From contig JASAMV010002353.1 in the NCBI GenBank assembly GCA_030248065.1, positions 1 through 64,000 on the forward strand: DNA of 64,000 nucleotides. The letters are read 5' to 3'. The position numbers and the translations under genes are program-made. The notes under the pieces are model-generated. The model saw only the letters and a list, made by a program, of their open reading frames with translations. It did not search any database and was not told where the DNA came from. The DNA is from Rhynchonema sp. JSB1_4 (Eukaryota > Nematoda > Chromadorea > Monhysterida > Xyalidae). Of the stretch, positions 50,101 through 58,914 are shown piece by piece (the first letter of the stretch is position 1; the number at the start of each line of letters is the position of its first letter).

Positions 50101-51341
50101 TTGGTCTTAATTTTACTGATACCGACGAAGTTTTTCGAATTTTCTGAGATTTCCGTAAATTTTTACAAAAACGCAAATTCAAAAAAAAAAACTGAAAAAA
50201 TTTAGGCGACGAAAAAGTGTTCAACACTGAGACGGGCATCACCGAAATCTCGCTGGGCACAAACACCCAACTGGTAAGTGCTACACACCTGCAGTCCATC
50301 CTCTTTGTGGTGACGTGATCGGGGGACCCAATATTTTCGATCGCTATAAAGAATGTGCACCGTCCTTTGTCGAATGATATATTTAGCCTCGAATTGTGCG
50401 GCCAACTGCGTCGATCAGTGCACGCATGCATGGAGTGTTTCCCAACAAGAAGGGTCACGAAGCAGCAAGCACTATTGTTACTTCAATAATGAATCACACG
50501 TGCTTTGTATTCTGCAATCCATTGTGTTGCAGCCTTCCGGCATCAGCACCAAGAAATTTCGTGGCACAGTTGGACAGCTGACGGTGGACGGACGTGACGT
50601 GCCGCTGTGGAACTATGCGTCGAACACTCATCAATGCCAAGGCGCTATTGGGTTAGTGCTGATATTGCTCTGTTGTTGTTGGAGCTTCTTCAGGGTCCAT
50701 ACTAAAAATATTTGACAATAAGTGTGCTCTCTTGTTTTTCATTTTTTTTGTTTTGGTGCATGTGTTCTGTTGAACCGAACCAAGAGAGAAAACGCAATAA
50801 TGTTATCTTTGCAACATCTTCGGTAGCGCAGCAGATGTACGCAGTCAAATGTTGCAGTCCGATCACGTCCCCGCATCGTGGCCATCTATTCCGCGACGGT
50901 TACGCACAAGTGAATGCTATGGGCGGCCTATATCACGAACAACGATTCCAAATGAGAGTGTTCTTCGCTGCGTATTCACCAAACGGATTGATATACTTTC
51001 GTGGCGATCAGGTATATGTGCATACTGTAGAATATTTTTCGCATATTTGTTTTTAATTGAGTACTTTAGTGTATATAAACATAGCGTGTACATAAACATC
51101 TGGTATTGAATATAACACTGCAGCTGAGTAAGCAGCTGCAATGGGGAGTTATCGGTTTCTTTTCCAATTCATTGTACATGTGCACAGAAGCAACAAGATT
51201 TTGTCGCCGTCTACCTACACGATGGCTATGTGGTGCTCGAGTTCTATCTGGGCGGAGTGAGCACGTTACGGCTGCAATCCAACAAGCCGTACAATGACGG
51301 CAATACGCACTCGATACAGGCCAGCAGGGATAAACGAAAAG
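27645..51341 (+). CDS. LAMA: laminin subunit alpha (alpha-1/2 type), partial: 44 exons, domain IVb to LG2
   Basis: Laminin alpha forms the long arm and receptor-binding end of the basement-membrane heterotrimer. Exons, all GT..AG with continuous phase: 27645-27785, 29043-29201, 29919-30014, 30080-30177, 30538-30651, 32017-32128, 32322-32435, 32798-33033, 33431-33639, 33782-33888, 34249-34426, 36913-37053, 37387-37539, 38010-38171, 38377-38585, 38721-38861, 38930-39027, 39285-39415, 39653-39795, 39923-40055, 40325-40443, 40516-40656, 40935-41146, 41379-41485, 41591-41677, 41772-41857, 41928-42092, 43025-43136, 43514-43682, 44127-44325, 44404-44520, 44789-44900, 44965-45060, 45134-45228, 45564-45777, 46119-46268, 47327-47481, 47787-47951, 48608-48762, 48892-48998, 50206-50273, 50533-50651, 50858-51011, 51188-51341. 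They total about 2044 codons without a stop. Two L4 domains separated by about ten EGF repeats, then coiled coil and LG domains, is the alpha-1/2 layout. LN, the first EGF repeats and LG3-5 are not seen. Confidence 0.93.
27950..28306. mobile_element. TA-flanked MITE, TAGTCCAGCCAC family, copy 1
   Basis: TAGTCCAGCCACCAGCTCAT is mirrored at the right as ATGAGTTCGTGGCTGGACTA, with TA at 27948-27949 and 28307-28308, as expected for Tc1/mariner-like elements. It lies in laminin intron 1. Relatives: 42390-42747, 43269-43492 and a fragment at 10868. Confidence 0.82.
28503..28998. mobile_element. hAT-like MITE with perfect 8-bp target duplication
   Basis: The ends CAGGGTTGGGCAAAAAACG are inverted at the right, with ACTACAAC directly repeated at 28495-28502 and 28999-29006. 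496 bp, no transposase. In laminin intron 1. Confidence 0.88.
29344..29790. mobile_element. inverted-repeat element
   Basis: AGTTTTCCGGTTACAGCCCC at the left pairs with GGGGTGTAACCGGAAAACT at the right, and internal AATAGAGCCCCATGGG blocks are also inverted. In laminin intron 2. A related block occurs at about 35555-35600. No clear target duplication. Confidence 0.65.
30880..31233 (-). CDS. hypothetical secreted peptide, antisense within a laminin intron
   Basis: Single-exon ORF of up to 117 codons. Starting at the Met of MRMRAIQFQLLILLHSFVIS it has a good signal peptide (cleavage likely after SLTLA), followed by RPNSNSEATGLNTDGGHQHK and a basic C-terminal half with a KRK site and no Cys. 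Size and a multibasic site are compatible with a secreted peptide precursor, but no family is recognised. The upstream sequence on this strand has TTAATTTCAG just before the ORF, so a 5' exon is possible. No AATAAA was seen close downstream. It could be a chance ORF. Confidence 0.4.
   Translation of the reverse strand: MNLPAFRMARMRMRAIQFQLLILLHSFVISLTLARPNSNSEATGLNTDGGHQHKLLLIRQTMRVLGQAYASVDKLSNPTNKRKVLVLKQQRSAALQPTVIAKSIYHEMDIIRQMNDK
32017..38861 (+). CDS. LAMA: laminin alpha exons 6-16: about ten laminin-EGF repeats between the L4 domains
   Basis: Exons 7-16 encode eight-Cys laminin-EGF units, recognisable by CxCxxxxxxxC spacing and CxxCxxGYYG-like loops: ECNDHSLTC, CERCLPGYYGNP, CDDGYWGDP, CEKCKPNHYG, CDSCKTGYYG, CAECEPGYYN, CDTCQPQFYG, CENCAPDTWNY, CNSCTHGHFDYPTC, and finally KDNVAGLKCQKC with NPSGCTSCFCFNRTNFC, the half EGF that opens domain IVa. 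Exon borders fall at similar points of successive repeats with phase changes that keep frame. One loop reads DGHGDV instead of an aromatic GYYG. Confidence 0.92.
34470..36721. mobile_element. TTA-flanked inverted-repeat element carrying an internal tandem array
   Basis: CACAAGAAAAAAATACTGGT at the left is mirrored by ACCAGTATTTTTTCTTGTG at the right, with TTA at 34467-34469 and 36722-36724. The interior is mostly a 90-bp tandem repeat. It fills almost all of laminin intron 11. No transposase seen. Confidence 0.78.
34755..36285. repeat. tandem array, about 90-bp unit, interrupted at about 35510-35765
   Basis: Units contain CCCATAAAAGGTGTTTATAA, GCCGCTCGATGGGCTCCACA, GGACGTGTGTTGTTC and AACACCTTATTTCGGAAACT. 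About 13-14 units in two or three sub-variants (GCTCGATGGGCTCC and GCCCGCTGGGCTG). AGGTGTTT and AACACCTT can pair, so each unit can fold. Confidence 0.88.
38721..40443 (+). CDS. LAMA: laminin alpha exons 16-21: domain IVa (second L4)
   Basis: Follows the first L4 pattern: LFSDDRMAFFEGGAAVRLDY, AYWPLPQRFLGDRVSSYNGY, LRFRVTNKEQYSG, FPLVVLVGNHRIHLEYYPTE, KFRIKLRE, then TRKQMMIALQNVQDIFIRGT and DISLDIAVWDNTTDSNANN, ending ACGDCPVGYTGSSC. The exon 18 donor is TCTG|GTTGG (phase 1), chosen because it keeps exon 19 in the L4 frame; the earlier AGG|GTGACT would break it. Confidence 0.92.
40325..41677 (+). CDS. LAMA: laminin alpha exons 21-25: EGF repeats before the coiled coil
   Basis: One half and three full laminin-EGF units: YGHSTTCEPETCVC with CELCAPGYFGD, ACPLEDNSFSLTC with CERSCMEGYYGDP, and HTHGSLSELC with QCVCRSGLTGRDCSQC. 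The second has an extra Ser between CER and C at the exon 23/24 junction. Phases 2 and 1 join cleanly. Confidence 0.9.
41772..47481 (+). CDS. LAMA: laminin alpha exons 26-37: coiled-coil domain
   Basis: It opens with PCDKGCTLDLMKEVD, the Cys pair that in laminins links the three chains at the top of the coiled coil. About 500 residues without Cys-rich motifs follow, rich in Ala, Gln, Glu, Asn and Lys with heptad-like spacing (TLLTERLAGINEGKDNAQQM-type stretches, KAQQLLEDIKSNQ, AANAYENIVRALNNASKAT, AEITRAQQRMSAVLAQAQ, LTLLKEKIREAREKAAR). ANAYENIV is a typical alpha-chain motif. Introns contain TA-flanked MITEs. Confidence 0.9.
42390..42747. mobile_element. TA-flanked MITE, TAGTCCAGCCAC family, copy 2 (inverted relative to copy 1)
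   Basis: TAGTCCAGCCACGAACTCAT at the left and GAGCTGGTGGTTGGACTA at the right. The flanks are TG (42388-42389) and TA (42748-42749), consistent with one mutated target. In laminin intron 27. Confidence 0.8.
43269..43492. mobile_element. TA-flanked MITE, related shorter member
   Basis: TAGTCCACCCATCAGCTCAT and (right) ATGAGCTGATGGATGAACCA, with TA at 43267-43268 and 43493-43494. It shares GAAAAGAAAGAGAAA with the longer members. In laminin intron 28. Confidence 0.72.
46340..46527. mobile_element. small inverted-repeat element, CCGGAAAT type
   Basis: TTAGGTTATATCCGGAATCC at the left and GTTTCCGGATTTAGCCTAAG at the right are imperfect inverted copies, with CCGGAAATATTTCCGG-like blocks inside. 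In laminin intron 36. Confidence 0.5.
47037..47307. mobile_element. TA-flanked MITE, TTGGTCGCACAATGAC family, copy 1
   Basis: The ends TTGGTCGCACAATGACT and (inverted) TTGGTCGCACAATGACTAT are flanked by TA. It ends 19 bp before laminin exon 37. A direct relative lies at 47988-48265. Confidence 0.8.
47787..51341 (+). CDS. LAMA: laminin alpha exons 38-44: LG1 and start of LG2
   Basis: LG domains bind integrins, dystroglycan and heparan sulfate. LG1: IPVAIKSIGAGGECVRSF, VAYRPVDDVSDSLVFFTK, QPSEYLALELKDRNFIFHWN, HSRWYNVDIKR, EGNAAQLTVSLMKQG, FNTETGITEISLGT, FRGTVGQLTVDGRDVPLWNY. LG2 begins with FQMRVFFAAYSPNGLIYFRG and KQQDFVAVYLHDGYVVLEFY. For exon 43 the acceptor AAATGTTGCAG (50857) was chosen over GGTAG because it restores the LG frame. 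Exon 44 ends RDKRK at a phase-1 donor; the next exon is not found nearby and a transposon starts 74 bp later. Confidence 0.88.
47988..48265. mobile_element. TA-flanked MITE, TTGGTCGCACAATGAC family, copy 2
   Basis: A direct relative of 47037-47307, sharing CAGCTAAAAATAATCTAGCA and GATCACGCAACGCAACGTCA, with TA at both ends. In laminin intron 38, so the two copies bracket exons 37 and 38. Confidence 0.8.
49032..50130. mobile_element. inverted-repeat element in a laminin intron
   Basis: TCGTCGGCATCAGTAAAAAT at the left and ATTTTACTGATACCGACGA at the right, each followed inward by AAGACCAA and CCCCC motifs. It fills most of the intron between exons 40 and 41. The interior holds short CA runs and no transposase. 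Confidence 0.72.
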
Positions 51342-51414
51342 GTATGGATGCGCACTGGTGATGATGATGACCTGGTGCACCGCCGGGCTGTGGAACGGGT
51401 CCACACGCTGCGAG

Positions 51415-52122
51415 CAGGGTTGTTTCAAAAAAAAAAGTGGTCAATTAAAAAATTTTTTTTTAAAAAAAAAATTTTTTTTTTTTGAAACTCAGATTTTGCT
51501 TTTTTTTTTTAATAAAAAAAAGTTGCCCAAAATGGGCTAAAATGTCCAAAAATGGCCTTTTTCGAGGCAAAAAATTGGCACTTTTTTCTGTGGACGAGAC
51601 AATTTTTCCAAAATCGCGCCTGCGGCGCCCTGTATTGTCCCCAAATTCGTACAGGGATGCGCGGGGCTGGTCTTTTATAGTGATGTGGCACCGATAATGT
51701 ACTACTACATGCTACTACACATGTATATATGCAGGTCTGGTGCAAAACCGGGCGCGCAAAGTCGATCTGACGCGCAAGATTTGGGCTGTAATCGATATTT
51801 TGATGGTCGTATATCAGATATACGGCATTAGATGCATTAAAATACGTTGTACGGCATGCTACAATACATCAGAGTAACATCGTTAGTGAACATCAACCTC
51901 AGACTGGTCGGAGACCATGGAATCTGCACAATACTACAGGGTGTCACCACACAAGTTCGGTCTGAGGCGAAAATTTTTCAATTTTTGAAAAATATGTTGT
52001 ATCGATTTCATTTATCCTGAAACGTCGTTTGCAACACTTTTTCTAATAAAAAAATTTTTCGTCAAAAAAAAATCAAAAAAAAAATTTTTTTTTTAAAAAA
52101 AAAAAGCTCGTTAATAAAAAAA
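51415..52122. mobile_element. hAT-like element copy A3 lacking the nested MITE
   Basis: CAGGGTTGTTT opens a copy of the 102-560 arm, which passes straight through the empty TCGGAGAC site (51908-51915) into sequence matching 1365-1545, then breaks off into a short tandem repeat. The right arm is missing. Confidence 0.82.
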
Positions 52123-52139
52123 TTTCACAGGAAAAATAA

Positions 52140-52300
52140 AAAAGTTAAACAGGAACAAACTGGAACAAACTGGAACAAGCGAAAAATATAAAAAGGAACA
52201 AACTGGAACAAACGGAAACAAACTGGAACAACAGAATGCGTTTGTTCCCGTTTGTTCCAGTTTGTTCCAGTTTGTTCCTGTTTATCCTTTTTATCCGAAA
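52140..52300. repeat. short tandem repeat, GGAACAAACTG unit with inverted part
   Basis: Runs of an 11-base unit (GGAACAAACTG) turn into the inverse TTTGTTCCAG around 52225-52235, forming a small hairpin. A low-quality copy lies at about 63640-63810. Confidence 0.75.
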
Positions 52301-52319
52301 TGCACTGGTCAGGTGGAAC

Positions 52320-53165
52320 CATAATCGTAATATAGGACAAAATTGCCCACAGGTTGAAGTGACCTCCATACATGTGCGAGCGACTGAATATCCCAACGAT
52401 GTGTGGTGAACTGGGGGTACCAATGTAACATGGGACGGAATTGCCCCAGGTGGCAGGATAACCTCCATGCACGTGCGAGAGACTGAATATCCCAACTATG
52501 TGCGGGGATCTGGGAGTACAAATGTAATATGGGGCGGAATTGCCCCAGGTGTCAGGATAACCTCCATGCATGTGCGGGAGACTGAATATCCCAACTATGT
52601 GTGGTGAACTGGGGGTACCAATGTAATATGGGACGGAATTGCCCAAAGTGGCAAGATGACCTCTATACATGTGCGAGCGACTGAATATCCCAACTATAAG
52701 CGGGGATCTGGGAGTACAAATGCAATATGGGACGGAATTGCCCCAGGTGGCAGGATAACTTCCATGCATGTGCGGGAGACTGAATATCCCAACTATGTGT
52801 GGTAAACTGGGGGTACCAATGTAATATGGGACGGAATTGCCCAAAGTGGCAAGATGACCGCTATACATGTGCGAGCGACTGAATATCCCAACCATGAGCG
52901 GGGATCGGGGAGTACAAATGCAATATGGGACGGAATTGCCCCTGGTGGCAGGATAAACTCCATGCATGTGCGGGAGACTGAATATCCAAACTATGTGCGG
53001 GGATCTAGGAGTACAAATGTAACATGGGACGGAATTGCCCCAGGTGGCAGGATAACCTCAATACATGTGCGAGCGACTGAATATCCCAACTATGTGCGGG
53101 GATCTGGGAGCACAAATGTAATATGGGGCGGAATTGCTCCAGATGGTGATATGACTATCATACAC
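52320..53165. repeat. satellite A, 99-bp unit, about 8-9 copies
   Basis: Units contain GACTGAATATCCCAACTATG, GGGACGGAATTGCCCCAGGT and GTGCGAG blocks. Spacing between GACTGAATA sites is 99 bp. Because 99 is a multiple of three, a minus-strand frame stays open for 280 codons with a 33-residue period (SPHIVGIFSLPHMHGGYPAT-like). The inverted copy at 62880-63560 and lack of any gene signal argue for non-coding satellite. Confidence 0.9.
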
Positions 53166-55235
53166 GAGTGAGCGACTGACTTTTTATGCACACAAAAACG
53201 TCGTGACATGGTAGTGAAGCTGACAGACACACGGTGAGCAACTTTGGTCTCCTCACATGCTGTATACCCACGGCATCATTTACAAATTTTCGAAGGCAGA
53301 GCCAACTTAAGCTTTCAGTTTGTGTGTTTATGCACACAAAAACGTCGTGAAACGGCAGTAAAGCTGTCGGACAAGCGCTGAGCAACTTAGGTCTCCTCAC
53401 ACAAACCCACGGCATCATTTACCATTTTACGAAGGCAGAGCCAACGTAAGCTTGCAGTCTGTGCGTTTATGCACACAAAAACGTCGTGAAATGGCAGTGA
53501 AGCCGTCAGACGCACGGTAAGCAACTTAGGTCTGCTCACACATAACCATGACATCATTTACCATTTTTCAAAGGCAAAGTCAACGGAAGCCTTTAATTTG
53601 TGTGTTTGTGCACACAAAAACGTCGTGAAATGGCAGTGAAGCTGTCAGACGCACGGTAAGCAACTTAGGTCTCCTCACGCGTAACTACGGCATCATTTAC
53701 CATTTTTCAAAGGCAAAGTCAACGGAAGCCTTTAATTTGTATGTTTATGCACACAAAAACGTCGTGAAATGACAGTGAAGCTGTCAGACACGCGGCAATC
53801 AACTTAGGTCTGCTCACACATAACCGCGGCACCATTTACGATCTCACGAAGGCAGGGCCAACTTAAACTTTCAGTTTGTGTGTTTGTGCACACAAAAACG
53901 TCGTGAAATGGCAGTGAAGCTGTCAGACACGCGGCAATCAACTTAGGTCTGCTCACACATAACCGTGACATTATTTACCATGTTACGAGGGCAGAGCCAA
54001 CGGAAGGTTTTTATTTGTGTGTTTATGCACACAAAAACGTCGTGAAATGGCACTGAAGCTGTCAGACGCACGGCAAGCAACTTAGGTCTGCTCACACGTA
54101 ACCACGGCATCATTTACGAAGGCAGAGCTAACGGAAGCTTTTAGTTTGTGTGCTTGTGCACACAAAAACGTCGTGAAATGGCAGTGAAGCTATCAGGCGT
54201 ACGGTCAGCAACTTAGCTCTGCTCACAGATACCCATGACATCATTTACCATGTTACGAAGGCAGGGCCAACTTAAACTTTCAGTTTGTGTGTTTGTGCAC
54301 ATAAAAACGTCGTGAAATGGCAGTGAAGCTGTCAGACGCACGGCAAGCAACTTAGGTCTGCTCACACGTAACCACGGCATCATTTACGAAGGCAGAGCTA
54401 ACGGAAGCTTTTAGTTTGCGTGCTCGTGCACACAAAAACGTCGTGAAATGGCAGTGAAGCTACACAGGCGTACAGTCAGCAGCTTAGTTCTGCTCACAGA
54501 TACCCATGACATCATTTACCATGTTACGAAGGCAGGGCCAACTTAAACTTTCAGTTTGTGTGTTTGTGCACACAAAAACGTCGTGAAATGGCAGTGAAGC
54601 TGTCAGACGCACGGTAAGCAACTTAGGTCTGCTCACACATGACCACGGCATCATTTACCATGTTACGAAGGCAGGGCCAACTTAAACTTTCAGTTTGTGT
54701 GTTTGTGCACACAAAAACGTCGTGAAATGGCAGTGAAGCTCTCAGACGCACGGTAAGCAACTTAGGTCTGCTCACACATAACCACGGCATCATTTACCAT
54801 GTTACGAAGGCAGGGCCAACTTAAACTTTCAGTTTGTGTGTTTGTGCACACAAAAACGTCGTGAAATGGCAGTGAAGCTGTCAGACGCGCGGTAAGCAAC
54901 TTAGGTCTGCTCACACATAACCACGGCATCATTTACCATGTTACGAATGCAGAGTCAACGTAAGCTTTCAGTCTGTGTGTTTGTGCACTCAAAAACGTCG
55001 TGAAATGACAGTGAAACTGTCAGACGCACGGTAAGCAACTTAGGTCTGCTCACACATAACCACGGCATCATTTACCATGTTACGAAGGCAGGGCCAACTT
55101 AAACTTTCAGTTTGTGTGTTTGTGCACACAAAAACGTCGTGAAATGGCAGTGAAGCTGTGAGACGCACGGTAAGCAACTTAGCTCTGCTCACAGATACAC
55201 CCATGACATCATTTACCATGTTACGAAGGCAAGGC
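53166..55235. repeat. satellite B, about 140-bp unit, about 14-15 copies
   Basis: Units carry CACACAAAAACGTCGTGAAA, TGGCAGTGAAGCTGTCAGAC, GCAACTTAGGTCTGCTCACA and CGGCATCATTTACCATGTTA. Spacing is 136-143 bp. It is present in inverse at 60716-62880. Confidence 0.95.
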
Positions 55236-56740
55236 CAACTTCATCCTCGTGGTCGAATAGATCAATATCGGTCCGAATCGGTCAACATTTCGGCCACTGC
55301 GACGAAAATCGCCAGTATCGGGATCTCGATGACCCCGATGGCGTCGTGACCGTCGACCCGATCACTTAACTGAGTCCAAATTTCGCATCTCCGTAGTCGA
55401 AAACATCAATATCGGCCTGAATCGGCCAACATTTTGACCATTTTGAATAAAATCGCCAGTATCCGGACCTCGATGACCCCGATGGCGTCGTGACCGTCGA
55501 CCCGATCACTTAACTGAGTTCAAATTCGGTATCCTCGTGGTCTAAAACATCAATATCGGCGTGAATCGGCCAACATTTTGACAATTTCGAATGAAATCGC
55601 CAGTATCGGAACCTCGATGACCCCGATGGCGTCGTGACCGTCGACCCGATCACTTAACTGAGTTCAATTCGTCATCCTCGTGGTCAAAAACATCAATATC
55701 GGCGTGAATCGGCCAACATTTTGACCATTTCGAATGAAATCGCCAGTATCGGGACCTCGATGACCCCGATGGCGTCGTGACCGTCGACCCGATCACTTAA
55801 CTGAGTTCAAATTCGTCATCCTCGCGGTCGAAAACATCAATATCGGCGTGAATCGGCCAACATTTTGACCATTTCGAATGAAATCGCCAGTATCGGGACC
55901 TCGATGACCCCGATGGCGTCGTGACCGTCGACCCGATCACTTAACTGAGTTCAAATTCGTCATCCTCGAGGTCGAAAACATCAATATCGGCGAATCGGCC
56001 AACATTTTGACAATTTCGAATAAAATCGCCAGTATCGGGACCTCGATGACTCCGATGGCGTCGTGACCGTCGACCCGATCACTTAACTGAGTTCAAATTC
56101 GTCATCCTCGAGGTCGAAAACATCAATATCGGCGTGAATCGGCCAACATTTTGACAATTTCGAATGAAATCGCCAGTATCGGGACCTCGATGACTCCGAT
56201 GGCGCCGTAACCGTCGACCCGATCACTTTACTGAGTTCAAATCGGCATCCTCGTGGTTGAAAACATCAATATCGGCGTGAATCGGCCAACATTTCGACTA
56301 TTTAAAATAAAATCGCCAGTATCGGGACCTCGATACCCCCATGGCGTCATACCTCGACCCGATCACTTAACAGTTCAAATTCGGTATCCTCGTGGTCTAA
56401 AACATCAATATCGGCTGAATCGGCCAATTTTGACATTTGAAAATCCCAGTATCGGGCTCATGACTCCATCGTGTGACCGTCGACCCGATCACTTAACTGA
56501 GTTCAAATTCGTCATCCTCGAGGTCGAAAACATCAATATCGCTATGCACATTTTACATTTCGAAAAAATCCAGTATCGGGACCTCATGACTCCATGGCTC
56601 GTACCTGACCCGATCACTTACTAGCTCAATTCCTCTGTTGAAAATCAATATGAATCTTTCGACTTTTCAAAGAAATCGCATATCGGGCCATCCCCCAGAC
56701 CGTACCTCACTTCAGCTCAATTCCTCTGGCAAACTCAATC
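55236..56740. repeat. satellite C, 144-bp unit, about 10 copies, decaying at the 3' end
   Basis: Units carry GACCGTCGACCCGATCACTT, AACTGAGTTCAAATTCG, ATCAATATCGGCGTGAATCG and CGCCAGTATCGGGACCTCGA. Spacing between CGACCCGATC sites is 143-144 bp. From about 56330 units lose many single bases, which looks like poor consensus. Confidence 0.95.
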
Positions 56741-57832
56741 GGTATGCCTTATTTCTAACCAGTTCTCGATACTTGTACAATGTACAAGACTATATCCACT
56801 AGACATATACAATGGATAAAAAAAAACAGGAACAAAAACAAAAGGTCACAGCACATTGATGTTAAAAAAGATAAACAGGAACAAAAAAACAACACCAAAC
56901 AAAAACCTTACTATACACTAAGTAAACTTCTTTTTTAGTTTTCCTTTTCCTTTTACTTTTTTTTTCCTGAATAATTTGTAGGTCCTTTATTTTTTATTTA
57001 ATCCATATTTAGGTTTTCTTGATTCAACCAGATAAAATTTTACTCTACAAAATCTTGTTAATAGTTTCACATCCTCCTAACTTGGCTATCTTATGAGTAG
57101 TTCCTCCGCCGATTGGGTCGAACATTCGCATCGTTGTTCTCCTGTTTTTTTTCCCTCTTTCTCGATACCAATTGAGCGACTTCTAATTCGCCGACCTTTG
57201 TGCGTCCCCTTACTTAAGTGCAGCCTTTTATGGAATCTAATTATTCATAACTTTTGAGCAGAAACACCATTTCTTTATTTTGCTTTTCTACCATTCGACT
57301 GCATCTTCCTCTTCGGGAATAAGTGTACTGTCCCTTTCTTCCGTTCAATTTCTCTAGAACCTTTTTCCCAACTCCTGTCGCTTTTTCTACAACCATTCCT
57401 ATTACGCCGTTTGAGTACTCTCTTTCTTCTTCCGAAGACCCCTTTTTATAGAGCACTACTGTCAGGAAGCGTATGTTTGTAAATGCAACTCATGACCTCC
57501 TGCATCTCTCCCGTTACCCTGCCCTCCACTCATACCGTGTTTTGACATATTATCATCGTATTTGAGCAATTAGGATTAGTTAGATCTTGTTTTATTGATG
57601 AGATTTTCGTCAGTTTGTTTCATTTTTCACATTCGTTTATCTAAAACCTTTTATTTCGATGCTTAAACTCTTAAACTAATTGATTATTACATATCGTTTC
57701 GTCGATTTTTTTCTAATTGCTTTCAATTTGATTTGCGTTTATCAATCGATTCACCAATTGATCAACATTTACGATAGCGTTTCATGTGACGACAAACACT
57801 TTCACGCCGCATCGGTCCCCCGCTTGCCCCAG
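56741..57832. other. AT-rich stretch, sequence quality doubtful
   Basis: After the decayed satellite come A-rich and T/C-rich stretches with GGAACAAAAACAAAAG-type motifs. A 71-codon minus ORF at 57241-57456 has no recognisable domain. No gene is called. Confidence 0.4.
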
Positions 57833-57898
57833 TGCACGACGAGATGCCGGTGGTCAGCTCGCTGAACGGCTGTATTCTCGATCTGTTCGTCGATTACA
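57833..57898 (+). CDS. possible laminin LG-domain exon (end of an LG unit)
   Basis: The acceptor CTTGCCCCAG is followed in phase 1 by VHDEMPVVSSLNGCILDLFV and DYR, with donor CAG|GTGTGC. GCILDLFVD resembles the final strand of LG domains (..GC..DL.V.). Its phase would accept the phase-1 end of exon 44, but about 50 residues of LG2 should lie between, so a further exon is missing in the satellite region. Confidence 0.35.
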
Positions 57899-58543
57899 GG
57901 TGTGCGACAGGGTCAATTAGCAATTTGTCGTCCGCTCTCCAAACTTGCCCGTCGGATTTATGTGCTCCGCCCAAATTTATGATGCCAAGGGATTTAGTGA
58001 CGTCGCCACTATGGACCGGCGCATATATTATTTGGTTCAGGCTTGGCAACAAAATCTACATGTCAAAAACAACAAAAGTTCACGTAACTAGTACAGGGGG
58101 AGAATTGGGTGGCAATTCTCAAGTGGGGGAGGACTACGAGCAAGGGAGGTGTGAGGTTATGATATGAAGGATCGAAATACCATGATGTATGTACACAGAT
58201 GGGTGTATTTTACCATGAAAGTCATTTAAAAATTGATTTCTCGCCTGCATGCATGCTCCATACTACATACATATGTAGATTTCAATGAAAGTTGTGCTAA
58301 CGTGCATTTCTATAAATTCCGTGTGATTGATAGCGTCGTCAAAAATGATGTGCGGTGGGCGACACGAGAACGGACTCTCGATATGCATGCTTTTATCCGT
58401 CTGAATAAGTCATCCCCGAAAATCACACGACACATTTGAATTATCTCATACTGTAGTTATAAAAGCTACTACAACGCTACAACACGCATGAGTCTCACGC
58501 TCAAAAATCTACAAAAGGTACGAAAAGGTTTAATTGCTCTCAT

Positions 58544-58770
58544 TGGGTGGAATTTTCGAAACGGTGTAAAGGTCAGTTGGGCGTAAAGGTCGGTGTAAAG
58601 TTCGGTCGAAAGCTCGGTCGGCGTAGCTCGCTGTAAACTTGAAACATTGCCTGTTATTGACGAGGAATGTTTCAAGTTTACATCGAGGTCTATCACACTG
58701 AGCTGTCGACCGAGCTTTCCACCGACCTTTACACCCAACTGACCTTTACACCGTTTCGAAAATATCACCC
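58544..58770. mobile_element. foldback MITE, GGGTGGAATTTTCGAAA family, copy 2
   Basis: GGGTGGAATTTTCGAAACGG at the left is mirrored at the right (CCGTTTCGAAAATATCACCC), with a hairpin centre GCTGTAAACTTGAAACATT. Related to 22619-22821. Confidence 0.78.
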
Positions 58771-58914
58771 AAAGACATTCCAAGCAAAAATTATACGGAT
58801 GGCTGACACAAATTGTTCATTTGAATTTTTATGCATGAAATACGGAAGCCGAAGCGAGAAAACCAGTGAAACATTAATGGTAGGCACCTCTCAAATGCAT
58901 AGGAACATGCGTGC

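Noticed and set aside
57241..57456. 71-codon minus ORF rich in Lys and Glu
   Set aside because: Lies in doubtful sequence, has no homology or splice context.
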